In this document: positions 54,478 through 63,584 of the stretch, piece by piece
How positions within the stretch are numbered: position 1 is the first letter of the stretch
Layout: every line of letters begins with the position of its first letter
Position numbers and translations under genes: made by a program
Notes under the pieces: generated by a model
What the model saw: the letters and a program-made list of their open reading frames with translations, nothing else
What the model was told of the DNA's origin: nothing
The model's database searches: none
Origin: Hoeflea_A sp965249925
Lineage (GTDB): Bacteria > Pseudomonadota > Alphaproteobacteria > Rhizobiales > Rhizobiaceae
DNA length: 64,000 nucleotides
Direction of reading: 5' to 3'
Assembly (NCBI GenBank): GCA_965249925.1
Contig: OZ252260.1
Span: 7,378,001 to 7,442,000 of the forward strand

Positions 54478-55890
54478 CTACGTCAGCGCGAATATCTTGC
54501 CTGGATTCATGATATCGTGTGGATCGAGTGCCCGCTTAATGGCACGCATCGTGTTGATGCCGGCCCCCTTTTCACGAACTAGCGCGGCCTGCTTGCGCTG
54601 ACCGACGCCATGCTCGCCCGTACAGGTGCCGTCCATGGCCAGCGCACGGTCGGTCAGCCGGGTCACAAACGCCTCCGCACGCTCGATCTCTTCCGGATTA
54701 TCGGTGTCGAAAAACACCACCGAGTGGAAGTTTCCGTCTCCTACATGTCCGACAATCGGTGTCAACAATCCGGCCTGCTCGCTGTCTTTGAGGGTTTCGT
54801 TGATGCATTCCGCCAGCCTGGAAATCGGAACACAGACATCGGTGGCGAGTGAAGCGGCACCGGGTCGCAACTGGTTGGTCGCATAGAAGGCATCATGGCG
54901 TGCTTTCCACAACCGATTTCGATCTTCCAGGGCACTCGCCCATATGAACGGTCCGCCGCCGAATTCGCGGGCAATCTCGTCAAAGGTCTCTGCCTGTTCC
55001 TTGGCGAACGCGTCGGTGCCGTGAAACTCCAGAAACAACGCCGGGGCGACCGGATAGTCTAATCCCGAATAGTCGTTTACCGCCTTGATAGACATATCAT
55101 CCAGCAACTCGATACGCGCGACCGGAATACCCATTTGGATGGTGCTGATGACCGTGTTGACGGCGTCATCGACCGTCGCGAACGGGCACACGCCGGCGGT
55201 GATGCACTCCGGGATCCCATAAAGCCGCAGCGTGATGCCGGTGATAACGCCCAGCGTGCCTTCCGAACCAACAAAAAGACCGGTGAGGTCGTAGCCGGCG
55301 GAGGATTTACGCGCCCTGCCGCCGGTGTGGATGGTCTGTCCGTCCGCCGTCACCGCGGTGACCGACAGCACGTTGTCGCGCATGGTGCCGTAACGCACTG
55401 CATTGGTGCCGGAGGCGCGGGTTGCGGTCATGCCGCCGATCGATGCGTTGGCACCGGGATCGATCGGGAAAAACAGTCCCGTATCGCGCAGGTGCACGTT
55501 GAGGTCTTCCCGTGTCACACCCGGTTCGACGGTGCAGTCGAGGTCTTCTGCGTTGACTTCCAGAATTCTGTTCATCTGGTTGACATCGACACTGATGCCG
55601 CCGCATGGCGCGTTCAGATGGCCCTCCAGAGAACTTCCGGCACCGAACGGTATGATCGGCACCCGGTGGTCGGCGCAAATGCGCACGATTTCCTGAACAT
55701 CTTCCGTTGACTGCGCGAACACCACCGCATCCGGCAACTGCCCGGGCAGATAACTCATCGTGTGGGTATGTTGCTGACGGTGTGATTCACCGGTCTGCAG
55801 ACGGTCGCCAAAGCGTTGTTTGAGTACGCCGATCGCCGCGCTGATTCCCTGTTCATTGCGCGGGCCGGCTATGACCTCGGACACTCCCAT
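54478..55890 (-). CDS. FAD-linked D-2-hydroxyacid oxidase/dehydrogenase (GlcD/D-LDH type)
   Basis: A 470-residue flavoenzyme of the VAO family. The FAD-binding domain includes VPIIPFGAGSSLEGHLNAPCGGISVDVNQMN (about residues 76-106) and FFPIDPGANASIGGMTATRASGTNAVRYGTMRDNVL. The C-terminal FAD-oxidase domain ends DGTCTGEHGVGQRKQAALVREKG and ALDPHDIMNPGKIF. It oxidises a D-2-hydroxyacid such as D-lactate or glycolate; the exact substrate is not readable. AAGGAG is ten bases before the ATG. It is divergent from a thioesterase. Confidence 0.92.
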   Translation of the reverse strand: MGVSEVIAGPRNEQGISAAIGVLKQRFGDRLQTGESHRQQHTHTMSYLPGQLPDAVVFAQSTEDVQEIVRICADHRVPIIPFGAGSSLEGHLNAPCGGISVDVNQMNRILEVNAEDLDCTVEPGVTREDLNVHLRDTGLFFPIDPGANASIGGMTATRASGTNAVRYGTMRDNVLSVTAVTADGQTIHTGGRARKSSAGYDLTGLFVGSEGTLGVITGITLRLYGIPECITAGVCPFATVDDAVNTVISTIQMGIPVARIELLDDMSIKAVNDYSGLDYPVAPALFLEFHGTDAFAKEQAETFDEIAREFGGGPFIWASALEDRNRLWKARHDAFYATNQLRPGAASLATDVCVPISRLAECINETLKDSEQAGLLTPIVGHVGDGNFHSVVFFDTDNPEEIERAEAFVTRLTDRALAMDGTCTGEHGVGQRKQAALVREKGAGINTMRAIKRALDPHDIMNPGKIFALT

Positions 55891-56018
55891 GGATTAAGGT
55901 CTCCTTTTCATGTGCCGACAGGATGCCCCTTGTCGGGATTGATTGAAAGGATATTGTGCGGCTGGGCGCGCGTCGAGGCGTGCCCGTCGGGGAGCGCATA
56001 TTCGATCGGGAGACGTTG

Positions 56019-56498
56019 ATGGCAGAGGCAGCGCCCTTCGTGGCGCCGGCGGCCGAAATCGAGGCCGTCTGGATTGACTACAACGGCCACATGAACATGG
56101 CCTACTACAACGTCCTTTTCGATCGAACGGCGGATCACGCCTTCGAAACGCTCGGGCTGGACGAAGCCTATGTCCGCCAAACGGGGCTGAGCCTTTACGT
56201 AGCGGAAATCCATGTCTGTTATGTTCAGGAACTACACCTTGGTAACCGGGTAACTGGCAGTTTTCATTTGATCGACTTCGACACCAAGCGCCTGCACGTC
56301 TATTCCGAGCTACGCCATACCGATGGCTGGCTGGCAGCGACGTCCGAAGCGCTGTACCTGCATATCGACGCCTCGGGCCCCAAGGTAACGCCCATGCCGC
56401 AGCCGATGCTGGAGCGGGTGAGACACATGCATGAGGCCCATGCAACACTGCCCCAACCCGAACGGATCGGCCGACGGATTCGGATCAAACGCGACTGA
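56019..56498 (+). CDS. Hot-dog thioesterase
   Basis: A 159-residue single hot-dog domain protein related to 4-hydroxybenzoyl-CoA/acyl-CoA thioesterases: VWIDYNGHMNMAYYNVLFDRTADHAFETLG at the N-terminus, VAEIHVCYVQELHLGNRVTGSFHLIDFDTKRLHVYSELRH in the core. The Asp-Tyr-Asn-Gly-His stretch is the catalytic region. GGGAG lies upstream of the ATG at 56019. It lies 11 bases before the ClC gene on the same strand. Confidence 0.88.
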   Translation: MAEAAPFVAPAAEIEAVWIDYNGHMNMAYYNVLFDRTADHAFETLGLDEAYVRQTGLSLYVAEIHVCYVQELHLGNRVTGSFHLIDFDTKRLHVYSELRHTDGWLAATSEALYLHIDASGPKVTPMPQPMLERVRHMHEAHATLPQPERIGRRIRIKRD

Positions 56499-56509
56499 TT
56501 GATCTGAAC

Positions 56510-58153
56510 ATGCTGCCTGATTTTGTTACATCCTTACCGCAGCAGATCAGGCAATGGGTCGTTCCGACAGCGCGGCGGTTTCTCGAAGACCGTCAGCCGT
56601 TTCTGTGGATCGTCGCACTGGCTGTCGGCGTCGGCGTCAGCGTGGCGGCAATCGCGTTTCGCGAACTGATCGGCATCGTTCAGCTGCTGTGGCTGGGTGA
56701 CAACAGTGAAAACGTTATCTCCGCGGCGCGAAATGTCCCTTGGTACTACATCCTTCTGGCGCCGATTGTCGGCGGACTGGTCGTCGGCATCATGCTGGAA
56801 CGGCTGATGCCGCAGCGTCGAACGCTTTCGGTTGCCGACGTCATCGAGGTGCGCGCATTGGCCGGGCGCAAACTGGGGACCCGCGACGGGCTGCTGTCGG
56901 CCGTTATCACCGCCATATCGCTCGGCTCAGGCGCCAGCGCCGGCCGTGAGGGACCGGTCATCCATCTGGGTGCGACATTGGCCGACAGCACCGCACGACG
57001 ATCGGGCTTGCCGGAATGGTCGAGCCGCACTCTGCTGGGTGCTGGTGTGGCGGCCGCCATTTCCGCCAGCTTCAACGCACCGATCGCCGGCGTCCTGTTC
57101 GCCCATGAGGTGATCCTCGGTCACTACGCCTTGCGTTCTTTCGTCCCCATCGTCATCGGATCGAGCGGCGCCGCGGTGATCTCCCGGCTGTATTTCGGCG
57201 AACATGCCGCCTTCGACGTACCGGCATACGCCGTCACCTCCTATTGGGAATTCCCGGCATTCGTCCTGCTCGGCCTGGTGTCGGCCTGTGTCGCGGTGAT
57301 GTTTCAATTCTCACTGTTTTCCGCCGACTTTCTGGCACGCAAGATCACCATGCCGCTGTGGTTGCGGCCGGTGGTCGGCGGCATCGCCATCGGCGCGATG
57401 GGTATCTATCTGCCGCACATCCTGGGTGTCGGTTACGAGGCCACCGACATGGCCTTGTGGGGCCGTCTGCCGCTGATGCTGATGCTGTTGTTGATCCTTG
57501 CCAAGACACTAGCGACGGCCATCACGCTGGCCTCCCGCTTTGGCGGCGGCATTTTTTCGCCAGCCCTCTACCTTGGAGCAATGACCGGCGGAGCGTACGG
57601 GATCATCGCCGCGAGCTTCTTTCCGGAGCTTGCTTCGAGCGAATCGCTGTATGCCATTCTCGGCATGGGCGCCGTGGCCGGTGCCGTGCTCGGTGCGCCA
57701 CTGTCGACAACCCTTATCGTCTTCGAACTGACGGGCGGTTATGAGTTGTCCATCGCCCTGCTGCTCACTGTCGCCATAGCGCACGGTATCAATCAGGCCA
57801 TTCACGGCCATTCCTATTTCCAATGGCAGCTGGAGATGCGCGGCCTGATGGTGCAGGCCGGGCCGCATCGCGCCGTTGTTCGCAACGTCAAAGTCATGGA
57901 TTTCATGACCGTTCCAGAAGATGACGAAGAACCTGAACGCTTTGACAAGGAGCGTGGCGTCCCCAGCCTGTTACCGTCCGAGACACTCGAATCGGCGCTG
58001 CGCAAATTCGATGCCGGGGGCCATACGCGCCTGCCGGTCGTCGACGAACGCGATCACACCCGGATCATCGGCTGGGCCCTGCAGATCAAGGCTCTCGAGC
58101 ACTTCAACAAAAGGCTGATCGACGCGTCCGAGGAGGAGCACCGCTCCGTTTGA
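56510..58153 (+). CDS. ClC chloride channel/transporter with CBS domain
   Basis: A 547-residue ClC protein. The ion-pathway motif is LGSGASAGREGP with gating Glu147 in GREGP (about residues 138-149). Other ClC signatures are AAAISASFNAPIAGVLFAHEVILG, FGGGIFSPALYLGAMTGGAYG and GAVAGAVLGAPLSTTLIVFELTGGYEL. About ten or more membrane segments precede a C-terminal pair of CBS-like motifs (VMDFMTVPED, SALRKFDAGGHTRLPVVD). Presence of the gating Glu is compatible with exchange of Cl for H+; whether channel or exchanger is not decided. Confidence 0.95.
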   Translation: MLPDFVTSLPQQIRQWVVPTARRFLEDRQPFLWIVALAVGVGVSVAAIAFRELIGIVQLLWLGDNSENVISAARNVPWYYILLAPIVGGLVVGIMLERLMPQRRTLSVADVIEVRALAGRKLGTRDGLLSAVITAISLGSGASAGREGPVIHLGATLADSTARRSGLPEWSSRTLLGAGVAAAISASFNAPIAGVLFAHEVILGHYALRSFVPIVIGSSGAAVISRLYFGEHAAFDVPAYAVTSYWEFPAFVLLGLVSACVAVMFQFSLFSADFLARKITMPLWLRPVVGGIAIGAMGIYLPHILGVGYEATDMALWGRLPLMLMLLLILAKTLATAITLASRFGGGIFSPALYLGAMTGGAYGIIAASFFPELASSESLYAILGMGAVAGAVLGAPLSTTLIVFELTGGYELSIALLLTVAIAHGINQAIHGHSYFQWQLEMRGLMVQAGPHRAVVRNVKVMDFMTVPEDDEEPERFDKERGVPSLLPSETLESALRKFDAGGHTRLPVVDERDHTRIIGWALQIKALEHFNKRLIDASEEEHRSV

Positions 58154-58213
58154 ACAACACCTGCCGTGTATTGCCGCAGACGGCCGGATCGCCTATGGAT
58201 CTGCCCGACAATC

Positions 58214-59260
58214 ATGGCAGACTTCGTTTCAGATACGGTCTTCAAGCGAGACGTCTTTTCGGAGACGCGGTCGGGTTACTTTACCGACCGGCCGGACCAG
58301 CGCATTGCGCGCCGGATCGTCAGTGCCTCGCCGCTGTGGTCGCGACCGCTGGCATGGTTGCTGGCCAACCGCGAAATCCGCGCGTTACGGGCGGTCGCTG
58401 GCATCCCTGGTGTGCCAGAGATTGTCAAGATCGACGCCGATGGTTTGTTTCGGACCTGGACCGAAGGCACGCCACTGCACCTGGCCCGTCCGGACGGCCT
58501 GTCCTGGTACCGCGACGCCAGGCGGCTCTTGCGCGATCTGCGCCGCCGCGGCATCACCCACAACGACCTGGCCAAGCCACAGAACTGGCTGATGCTGGCC
58601 GACGGCGGCGCCGCAGTGATCGACTTCCAGCTGGCGTCCTGCCATCGGCGAAAGGGTCGATTGTATCGGTTGATGGCCTATGAAGATCTGCGGCACTGCA
58701 TCAAGCAGAAGCGTGCCTTTGCACCGCATCTTATGACCGCTACGGAGAAGCGGATCCTGGCCCGTCGGTCGCTGCCGTCGCGTCTGTGGATGGCGACCGG
58801 CAAGAAGCTCTACAACCTGATTACCCGGGGGTTGTTCTCCTGGTCCGACGGCGAAGGCACCGGCGATCGGCTCGATCATGAGGGACCGGCGATCCGGGAG
58901 AGCCTTTGTGCCGATCCGCAGGTCCGAGATGTCGCCCTGGCGCATTATCCGCTGCCGCGCAAGGGCGTCGGCATCTACGCCTTCGTTGAAACCGACCGAA
59001 AGTCCCTCGATCGCGATCGGATCAACGCCGGGCTGCGTGGCTCAGAGGCCCATGTTGATCTTGTTCAGCCCTGCGAGATGCTGCCACGTCGCGACGATGG
59101 CAGCGTGCGTGACGATATTCTGCGTCTCGTCGCTATGAACCAGATCACGGAACTCGACGCCGTTTTGCAGCGCGAACCCGGTCTGGCGTCGGTGGTGCGA
59201 CCCATCATATCCGGTCGTCAGAACTGGACCGATCGGCGCATTGCGCATCTCGAGCGATAG
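58214..59260 (+). CDS. Kinase-like protein fused to an acyl-CoA-synthetase-like C-terminal domain
   Basis: A 348-residue protein. Residues of about 10-170 form a small protein-kinase-like/RIO-like fold: the catalytic loop GITHNDLAKPQNWLM has Asp and Asn in kinase positions, and AAVIDFQLA replaces the DFG motif. Residues about 210-330 resemble the C-terminal lid of AMP-forming acyl-CoA synthetases (DHEGPAIRESLCADPQVRDVALAHYPLPRKGVGIYAFVET, CEMLPRRDDGSVRDDILRL), but the catalytic Lys of the GK motif is absent (DGSVR). The ATG at 58214 is chosen; GTG 58166 is possible. Neither has a strong ribosome site. Function unknown. It is 60 bases downstream of the ClC gene. Confidence 0.65.
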   Translation: MADFVSDTVFKRDVFSETRSGYFTDRPDQRIARRIVSASPLWSRPLAWLLANREIRALRAVAGIPGVPEIVKIDADGLFRTWTEGTPLHLARPDGLSWYRDARRLLRDLRRRGITHNDLAKPQNWLMLADGGAAVIDFQLASCHRRKGRLYRLMAYEDLRHCIKQKRAFAPHLMTATEKRILARRSLPSRLWMATGKKLYNLITRGLFSWSDGEGTGDRLDHEGPAIRESLCADPQVRDVALAHYPLPRKGVGIYAFVETDRKSLDRDRINAGLRGSEAHVDLVQPCEMLPRRDDGSVRDDILRLVAMNQITELDAVLQREPGLASVVRPIISGRQNWTDRRIAHLER

Positions 59261-59317
59261 CCGCCTGCAAGGCTCTTGACGCTGGCCTTTCCGGCCCGAA
59301 TCACTACATTGGAGAGG

Positions 59318-61780
59318 ATGGTCAACCCGCAAGACGATAGGCCGGCATCCGGCAACGAGAAGCCCGCTTCCGCGGCATCCGGCATCGCCGCCCGTGCCAT
59401 GGCAGCACGTCATGGGCAAAGCCCGGCCGCGGCCTATCTTGCCGGTCTCAATCCGGAGCAGACGCGGGCGGTCGAAACGCTCGACGGGCCGGTTTTGGTA
59501 CTGGCTGGCGCAGGCACCGGCAAAACCCGGGTCCTGACCACCCGCATTGCGCATATACTGGCCACCGGAAAAGCCTATCCGAGCCAGATCCTGGCGGTCA
59601 CCTTTACCAATAAAGCGGCCCGCGAAATGAAGGAGCGCATCGGCCTGCTCGTCGGCGGCGCCGTCGAAGGCATGCCATGGCTCGGCACCTTCCACTCCAT
59701 CGGCGTCAAACTGCTGCGCCGGCATGCGGAACTGGTCGGACTGCGATCGGATTTTTCCATCCTCGACACCGACGATCAGATCCGGCTGCTGAAGCAATTG
59801 ATCCAGGCCGAGGGCCTCGACGACAAGCGTTGGCCGGCCCGGCAGTTCGCGCAGATGATCGACGGTTGGAAAAACAAGGGGTACGGGCCGGCCGACATTC
59901 CGGAAGGTGACGCCAGAGCCTTTGCCAATGGCAAAGGGCGTGCACTCTACGAGGCTTACCAGGATCGGCTCAAAACCCTCAACGCCTGCGATTTCGGCGA
60001 CCTTCTATGCCATCCCATCCGCATATTCCGCAACCACCCGGATGTGCTGAAGGAGTACCACGCCAAGTTCCGCTATATCCTGGTCGACGAGTACCAGGAC
60101 ACCAACTCGGCGCAGTATATGTGGCTGCGGCTGATCGCCCAGGGATCGAAAAACGTCTGCTGCGTCGGCGACGATGACCAGTCCATCTATGGCTGGCGTG
60201 GCGCCGAGGTCGACAATATCCTGCGCTTTGAAAAAGACTTTCCCGGCGCCACGATCATCCGGCTGGAACGCAACTACCGGTCCTCGGCGCATATCCTCGG
60301 CGCCGCCTCGCACCTGATCTCGCATAATGAGGGCCGCCTCGGCAAAACGCTGTTCACCGATGCCGACATCGCCGACCACGACAAGGTCATGGTGCACGCG
60401 GCCTGGGACTCGGAGGAAGAAGCGCGCGCCGTCGGCGAGGAAATCGAGCAGCTGCAACGGAGCGGCCAGCGGATGAACGACATGGCGATCCTGGTGCGCG
60501 CCTCGTTCCAGATGCGTGAATTTGAGGACCGCTTCGTTACCCTCGGCCTCAATTACCGGGTGATCGGCGGACCGCGCTTTTACGAAAGGATGGAGATCCG
60601 CGACGCGTTGGCCTACTTCCGTGTTACCTGCCAGCCGGCCGACGACCTGGCCTTCGAACGCATCGTCAACACGCCGAAGCGCGGACTCGGCGAAGCCGCC
60701 ATTCGGCAGATCCACGACTACGCCCGCGCCCGCAACCTGCCCATGCTGCGGGCTTCGGCCGATCTGATCATGACCGAAGAGATGAAACCGCGGCCGCGCA
60801 AAGCCCTGACCGATGTCGTGGAGAACTTCGCCCGCTGGGCCAATCTGTTGGAAACACTGCCGCACACCGAACTCGCCGAGCAGATCCTGGAGGAAAGCGG
60901 TTACACCGCCATGTGGCAGAACGACCGGTCAGCCGAGGCGCCGGGCCGACTGGACAACCTCAAGGAATTGATCCGCTCCATGGAGGATTTCGAATCCATG
61001 CGCGGCTTCCTCGAGCATGTCAGCCTGGTGATGGATGCCGAGCAGAACGAGGATCTCGATGCCGTTTCGCTGATGACGCTGCACTCCGCCAAAGGCCTCG
61101 AGTTCGACACGATCTTCCTGCCCGGTTGGGAAGAAGGTTTGTTTCCGCATCAGCGAGCGCTCGACGAAGGCGGCCGCGCCGGTCTGGAGGAGGAACGGCG
61201 GCTCGCCTATGTCGGGTTGACCCGGGCCAAGACCGTCTGCCATGTCTGGTTCGTCTCCAACCGGCGCATCCACGGCCTGTGGCAATCGACCATCCCGTCG
61301 CGCTTTCTCGACGAACTGCCGGTCGACCATGTCGACGTCGCCGAACCGGAGACTTCCTATGGCGGCTATGGCGCGGGCCTGGCCGGCGGCGGCTACGGCG
61401 CGTCACGGTTCGATGCGGCGGAACCGTTTTCCGGCAGCTACAACACGCCGGGATGGCGTCGGGCGCAGGCCAATCGCAACGAGGCGACGCGTCAGAACTG
61501 GGGCACCCGCTCAGGCCATGCTGTTGAACGGATCGGCTACGGAGAGACCGATTCAGGGTTCGGCGCCGGCCGCGGCTCCGTCAAGAACCGGACGATCGAG
61601 GGCGAACTGGTCGCCAAGTCGGTGTCCGAAGCGCCCTCGGCTTACGCCATCGGCGATCGCGTGTTCCACCTCAAATTCGGAAACGGCAACATCGCCTCCA
61701 TCGACGGCAACAAGCTGACGATTGATTTCGACAAGGCGGGACAGAAGCGCGTCCTCGACAATTATGTCGAGAAGGTCTGA
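59318..61780 (+). CDS. uvrD: UvrD/PcrA-type DNA helicase
   Basis: An 820-residue superfamily 1A 3'-5' helicase for excision and mismatch repair. Q motif LAGLNPEQTRAVE, Walker A AGAGTGKTR (about residues 68-76), motif Ia AVTFTNKAAREMKERI, Walker B YILVDEYQDTN, motif III CCVGDDDQSIYGWRGA, motif IV NYRSS and motif V/VI LMTLHSAKGLEFD, RRLAYVGLTRAKT. The C-terminus has a Gly/Ala-rich linker and a tudor-like end (GDRVFHLKFGNGNIASI) that binds RNA polymerase in PcrA. Start ATG 59318 follows GGAGAGG. Intact. Confidence 0.95.
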   Translation: MVNPQDDRPASGNEKPASAASGIAARAMAARHGQSPAAAYLAGLNPEQTRAVETLDGPVLVLAGAGTGKTRVLTTRIAHILATGKAYPSQILAVTFTNKAAREMKERIGLLVGGAVEGMPWLGTFHSIGVKLLRRHAELVGLRSDFSILDTDDQIRLLKQLIQAEGLDDKRWPARQFAQMIDGWKNKGYGPADIPEGDARAFANGKGRALYEAYQDRLKTLNACDFGDLLCHPIRIFRNHPDVLKEYHAKFRYILVDEYQDTNSAQYMWLRLIAQGSKNVCCVGDDDQSIYGWRGAEVDNILRFEKDFPGATIIRLERNYRSSAHILGAASHLISHNEGRLGKTLFTDADIADHDKVMVHAAWDSEEEARAVGEEIEQLQRSGQRMNDMAILVRASFQMREFEDRFVTLGLNYRVIGGPRFYERMEIRDALAYFRVTCQPADDLAFERIVNTPKRGLGEAAIRQIHDYARARNLPMLRASADLIMTEEMKPRPRKALTDVVENFARWANLLETLPHTELAEQILEESGYTAMWQNDRSAEAPGRLDNLKELIRSMEDFESMRGFLEHVSLVMDAEQNEDLDAVSLMTLHSAKGLEFDTIFLPGWEEGLFPHQRALDEGGRAGLEEERRLAYVGLTRAKTVCHVWFVSNRRIHGLWQSTIPSRFLDELPVDHVDVAEPETSYGGYGAGLAGGGYGASRFDAAEPFSGSYNTPGWRRAQANRNEATRQNWGTRSGHAVERIGYGETDSGFGAGRGSVKNRTIEGELVAKSVSEAPSAYAIGDRVFHLKFGNGNIASIDGNKLTIDFDKAGQKRVLDNYVEKV

Positions 61781-62167
61781 TCAGACAACGCCCATATGCT
61801 CGCGGATCGTACTGTGCTTGGGACTGAGCTCGGGATCGATATCGCGCATTTCCATGGACAGTGCGATGGACCTGGCGGCCAGAAGCGGTTCCAGATAGAC
61901 CTTGGCGGCCTCAAATAGGTGGCTTGTGGCGGCCTTGCGGGTCTCCAGATCGCGACCGCCGCGTAGCCGCACACCGATATCGATATAGGCATGCGCCGGG
62001 CTGCCGTCGCCGATGGCGTAGTGGTCGGACCGGTGCGCTCGGACGCGGACACCGGCGGCCGGAAACACCCCCGTTTCGATCGCCGCTATGCGCAGCACAT
62101 CACACAACGCGGCGATGTCGAGATCGGGCTCCAGATTACCGGAATAGTCGACCGTCAGGTGCGGCAT
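61781..62167 (-). CDS. 5-carboxymethyl-2-hydroxymuconate delta-isomerase-like protein
   Basis: A 128-residue CHMI/HpaF-like protein of the tautomerase superfamily, with the N-terminal catalytic Pro (MPHLTVDYSGNLE). Other segments are RAHRSDHYAIGDGSPAHAYIDIGVRLRGGRDLETRKAATSHLF and LSMEMRDIDPELSPKHSTIREHM. The classical enzyme works in homoprotocatechuate degradation, but no other genes of that pathway are here, so the reaction is uncertain. Same strand as the aminotransferase, 15 bases downstream. Confidence 0.88.
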   Translation of the reverse strand: MPHLTVDYSGNLEPDLDIAALCDVLRIAAIETGVFPAAGVRVRAHRSDHYAIGDGSPAHAYIDIGVRLRGGRDLETRKAATSHLFEAAKVYLEPLLAARSIALSMEMRDIDPELSPKHSTIREHMGVV

Positions 62168-62182
62168 CTGATACCTCCAAAG

Positions 62183-63535
62183 TCATGCGGCTCTCAGGCC
62201 CGCATCCAATGCCTCGACGATCTTAGCGGCTTCGTCCCGATCGATCACCAGCGGTGGCGATAAAATGATGTTGGCGCCGGACACCCGGACCATCACGCCC
62301 GCCTCGTAAGTGGCATGGTGTACGCGGCCGATGGTCGCCTTGTCGATGGGCGTCTTAGTACCCCGGTCCGACACCAGCTCGAGGGCACACATCAGCCCTT
62401 CCCCACCGCGGACGTCGCCGATCAGATCATGTTTGTCCTGCAGCCCTTTTAACCCCGCATGGATCTCGGCACCGCGCTGGGCAGCATTGCGATGGACCTG
62501 CAGCTGTTCCGTTTCGGCCAGGCAGGCGATGGCGGCGGCCGCCCCCACCGGATGGCCGGAATAGGTGTAGCCGTGACCGATGTTCGCGACGCCGGTGGTA
62601 TCTTTTTCGAACGCCTCGACCATCTTTTCACCGATCATCACGGCACCAAAGGGAAAATAGCCATTGGTGATCGCCTTGGCGGTACACATCAGGTCGGGTT
62701 TGACGTTCCAGTGACGTGAACCGGTCCATGATCCGGTGCGGCCGAAAGCTGTGATGACCTCATCGGCGATCAGCAGGATCCCGTGTCGGTCGCAGATCTC
62801 CCGCACCTTCGGCATGAAACTCTCATGCGGCGGGATCACGCCGCCGGCACCGAGCACCGGCTCCATGATCATCGCGGCGATGGTTCCGGCACCCTGGAAG
62901 GCAATCTCGTCCTCGAGCGCCGCGGCACACAAATCCGCCAGCCTGGCTGGATCCGATTCGTTGAAGGGATTTCGGTAGGTGTACGGCGCCGGAATGTGGT
63001 GGCAGCCGGCCAGCAGAGGTTCATAGGCCGCACGGAAATTGGCATTCCCGTTGACACTGGCCCCGCCGAAGTGGGTTCCATGGTAGCCCTTCTTGAGGCT
63101 CAGGAACTTGGTACGGCCGGCGTCACCGCGGATTTTGTGATATTGCCGCGCCAGCCGCAGGGCAGTCTCGACGCTGTCCGACCCGCCACTGGTAAAAAAG
63201 GCCCGCACCAGACCGTCAACGGCGAAGAAATCCCGCAGCTTGAAGCTCAATTCGATCAACACGTCATTGGTGGTGCCGCGGAAGGTCGAATAATAGGGCA
63301 ATACGTCAAGCTGTTCGGCAATCGCCTGCTTCACCGGATCGCACGAGAACCCGAGATTGACGTTCCACAAACCCCCAACCGCATCGACGACCTGATGCCC
63401 GTCGACGTCGGTGATCCGAACCCCTTCCGCAGCCGTCACGATGGTCGGCGGGTTCTCCAGCATATCGGCCGGATGCGCCATCGGATGCCACAAGTGCCGT
63501 GCGTTGTTTTCCTTGAGAAAATTGGAGTCCTTCAT
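62183..63535 (-). CDS. Class III (omega-) aminotransferase
   Basis: A 450-residue PLP enzyme of the class III transaminase family (beta-alanine/omega-amino acid:pyruvate type). MKDSNFLKENNARHLWHPMAHP starts at 63535 after AGAGGA. Signatures are DAVGGLWNVNLGF, FFTSGGSDSVETALRLARQYH, LADEVITAFGRTGSW and the PLP lysine in CTAKAITNGYFPFGAVMIG (about residue 285). Substrate by family includes beta-alanine, GABA, taurine or diamines. It is preceded on the same strand by an IclR-type regulator gene 49 bases upstream, likely controlling it, and followed by the isomerase. Confidence 0.94.
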   Translation of the reverse strand: MKDSNFLKENNARHLWHPMAHPADMLENPPTIVTAAEGVRITDVDGHQVVDAVGGLWNVNLGFSCDPVKQAIAEQLDVLPYYSTFRGTTNDVLIELSFKLRDFFAVDGLVRAFFTSGGSDSVETALRLARQYHKIRGDAGRTKFLSLKKGYHGTHFGGASVNGNANFRAAYEPLLAGCHHIPAPYTYRNPFNESDPARLADLCAAALEDEIAFQGAGTIAAMIMEPVLGAGGVIPPHESFMPKVREICDRHGILLIADEVITAFGRTGSWTGSRHWNVKPDLMCTAKAITNGYFPFGAVMIGEKMVEAFEKDTTGVANIGHGYTYSGHPVGAAAAIACLAETEQLQVHRNAAQRGAEIHAGLKGLQDKHDLIGDVRGGEGLMCALELVSDRGTKTPIDKATIGRVHHATYEAGVMVRVSGANIILSPPLVIDRDEAAKIVEALDAGLRAA

Positions 63536-63584
63536 GTCGTCCTCTCGGTGTTGAGACTGGCCGGCCCGTCCCGGCGCCGCGCCG

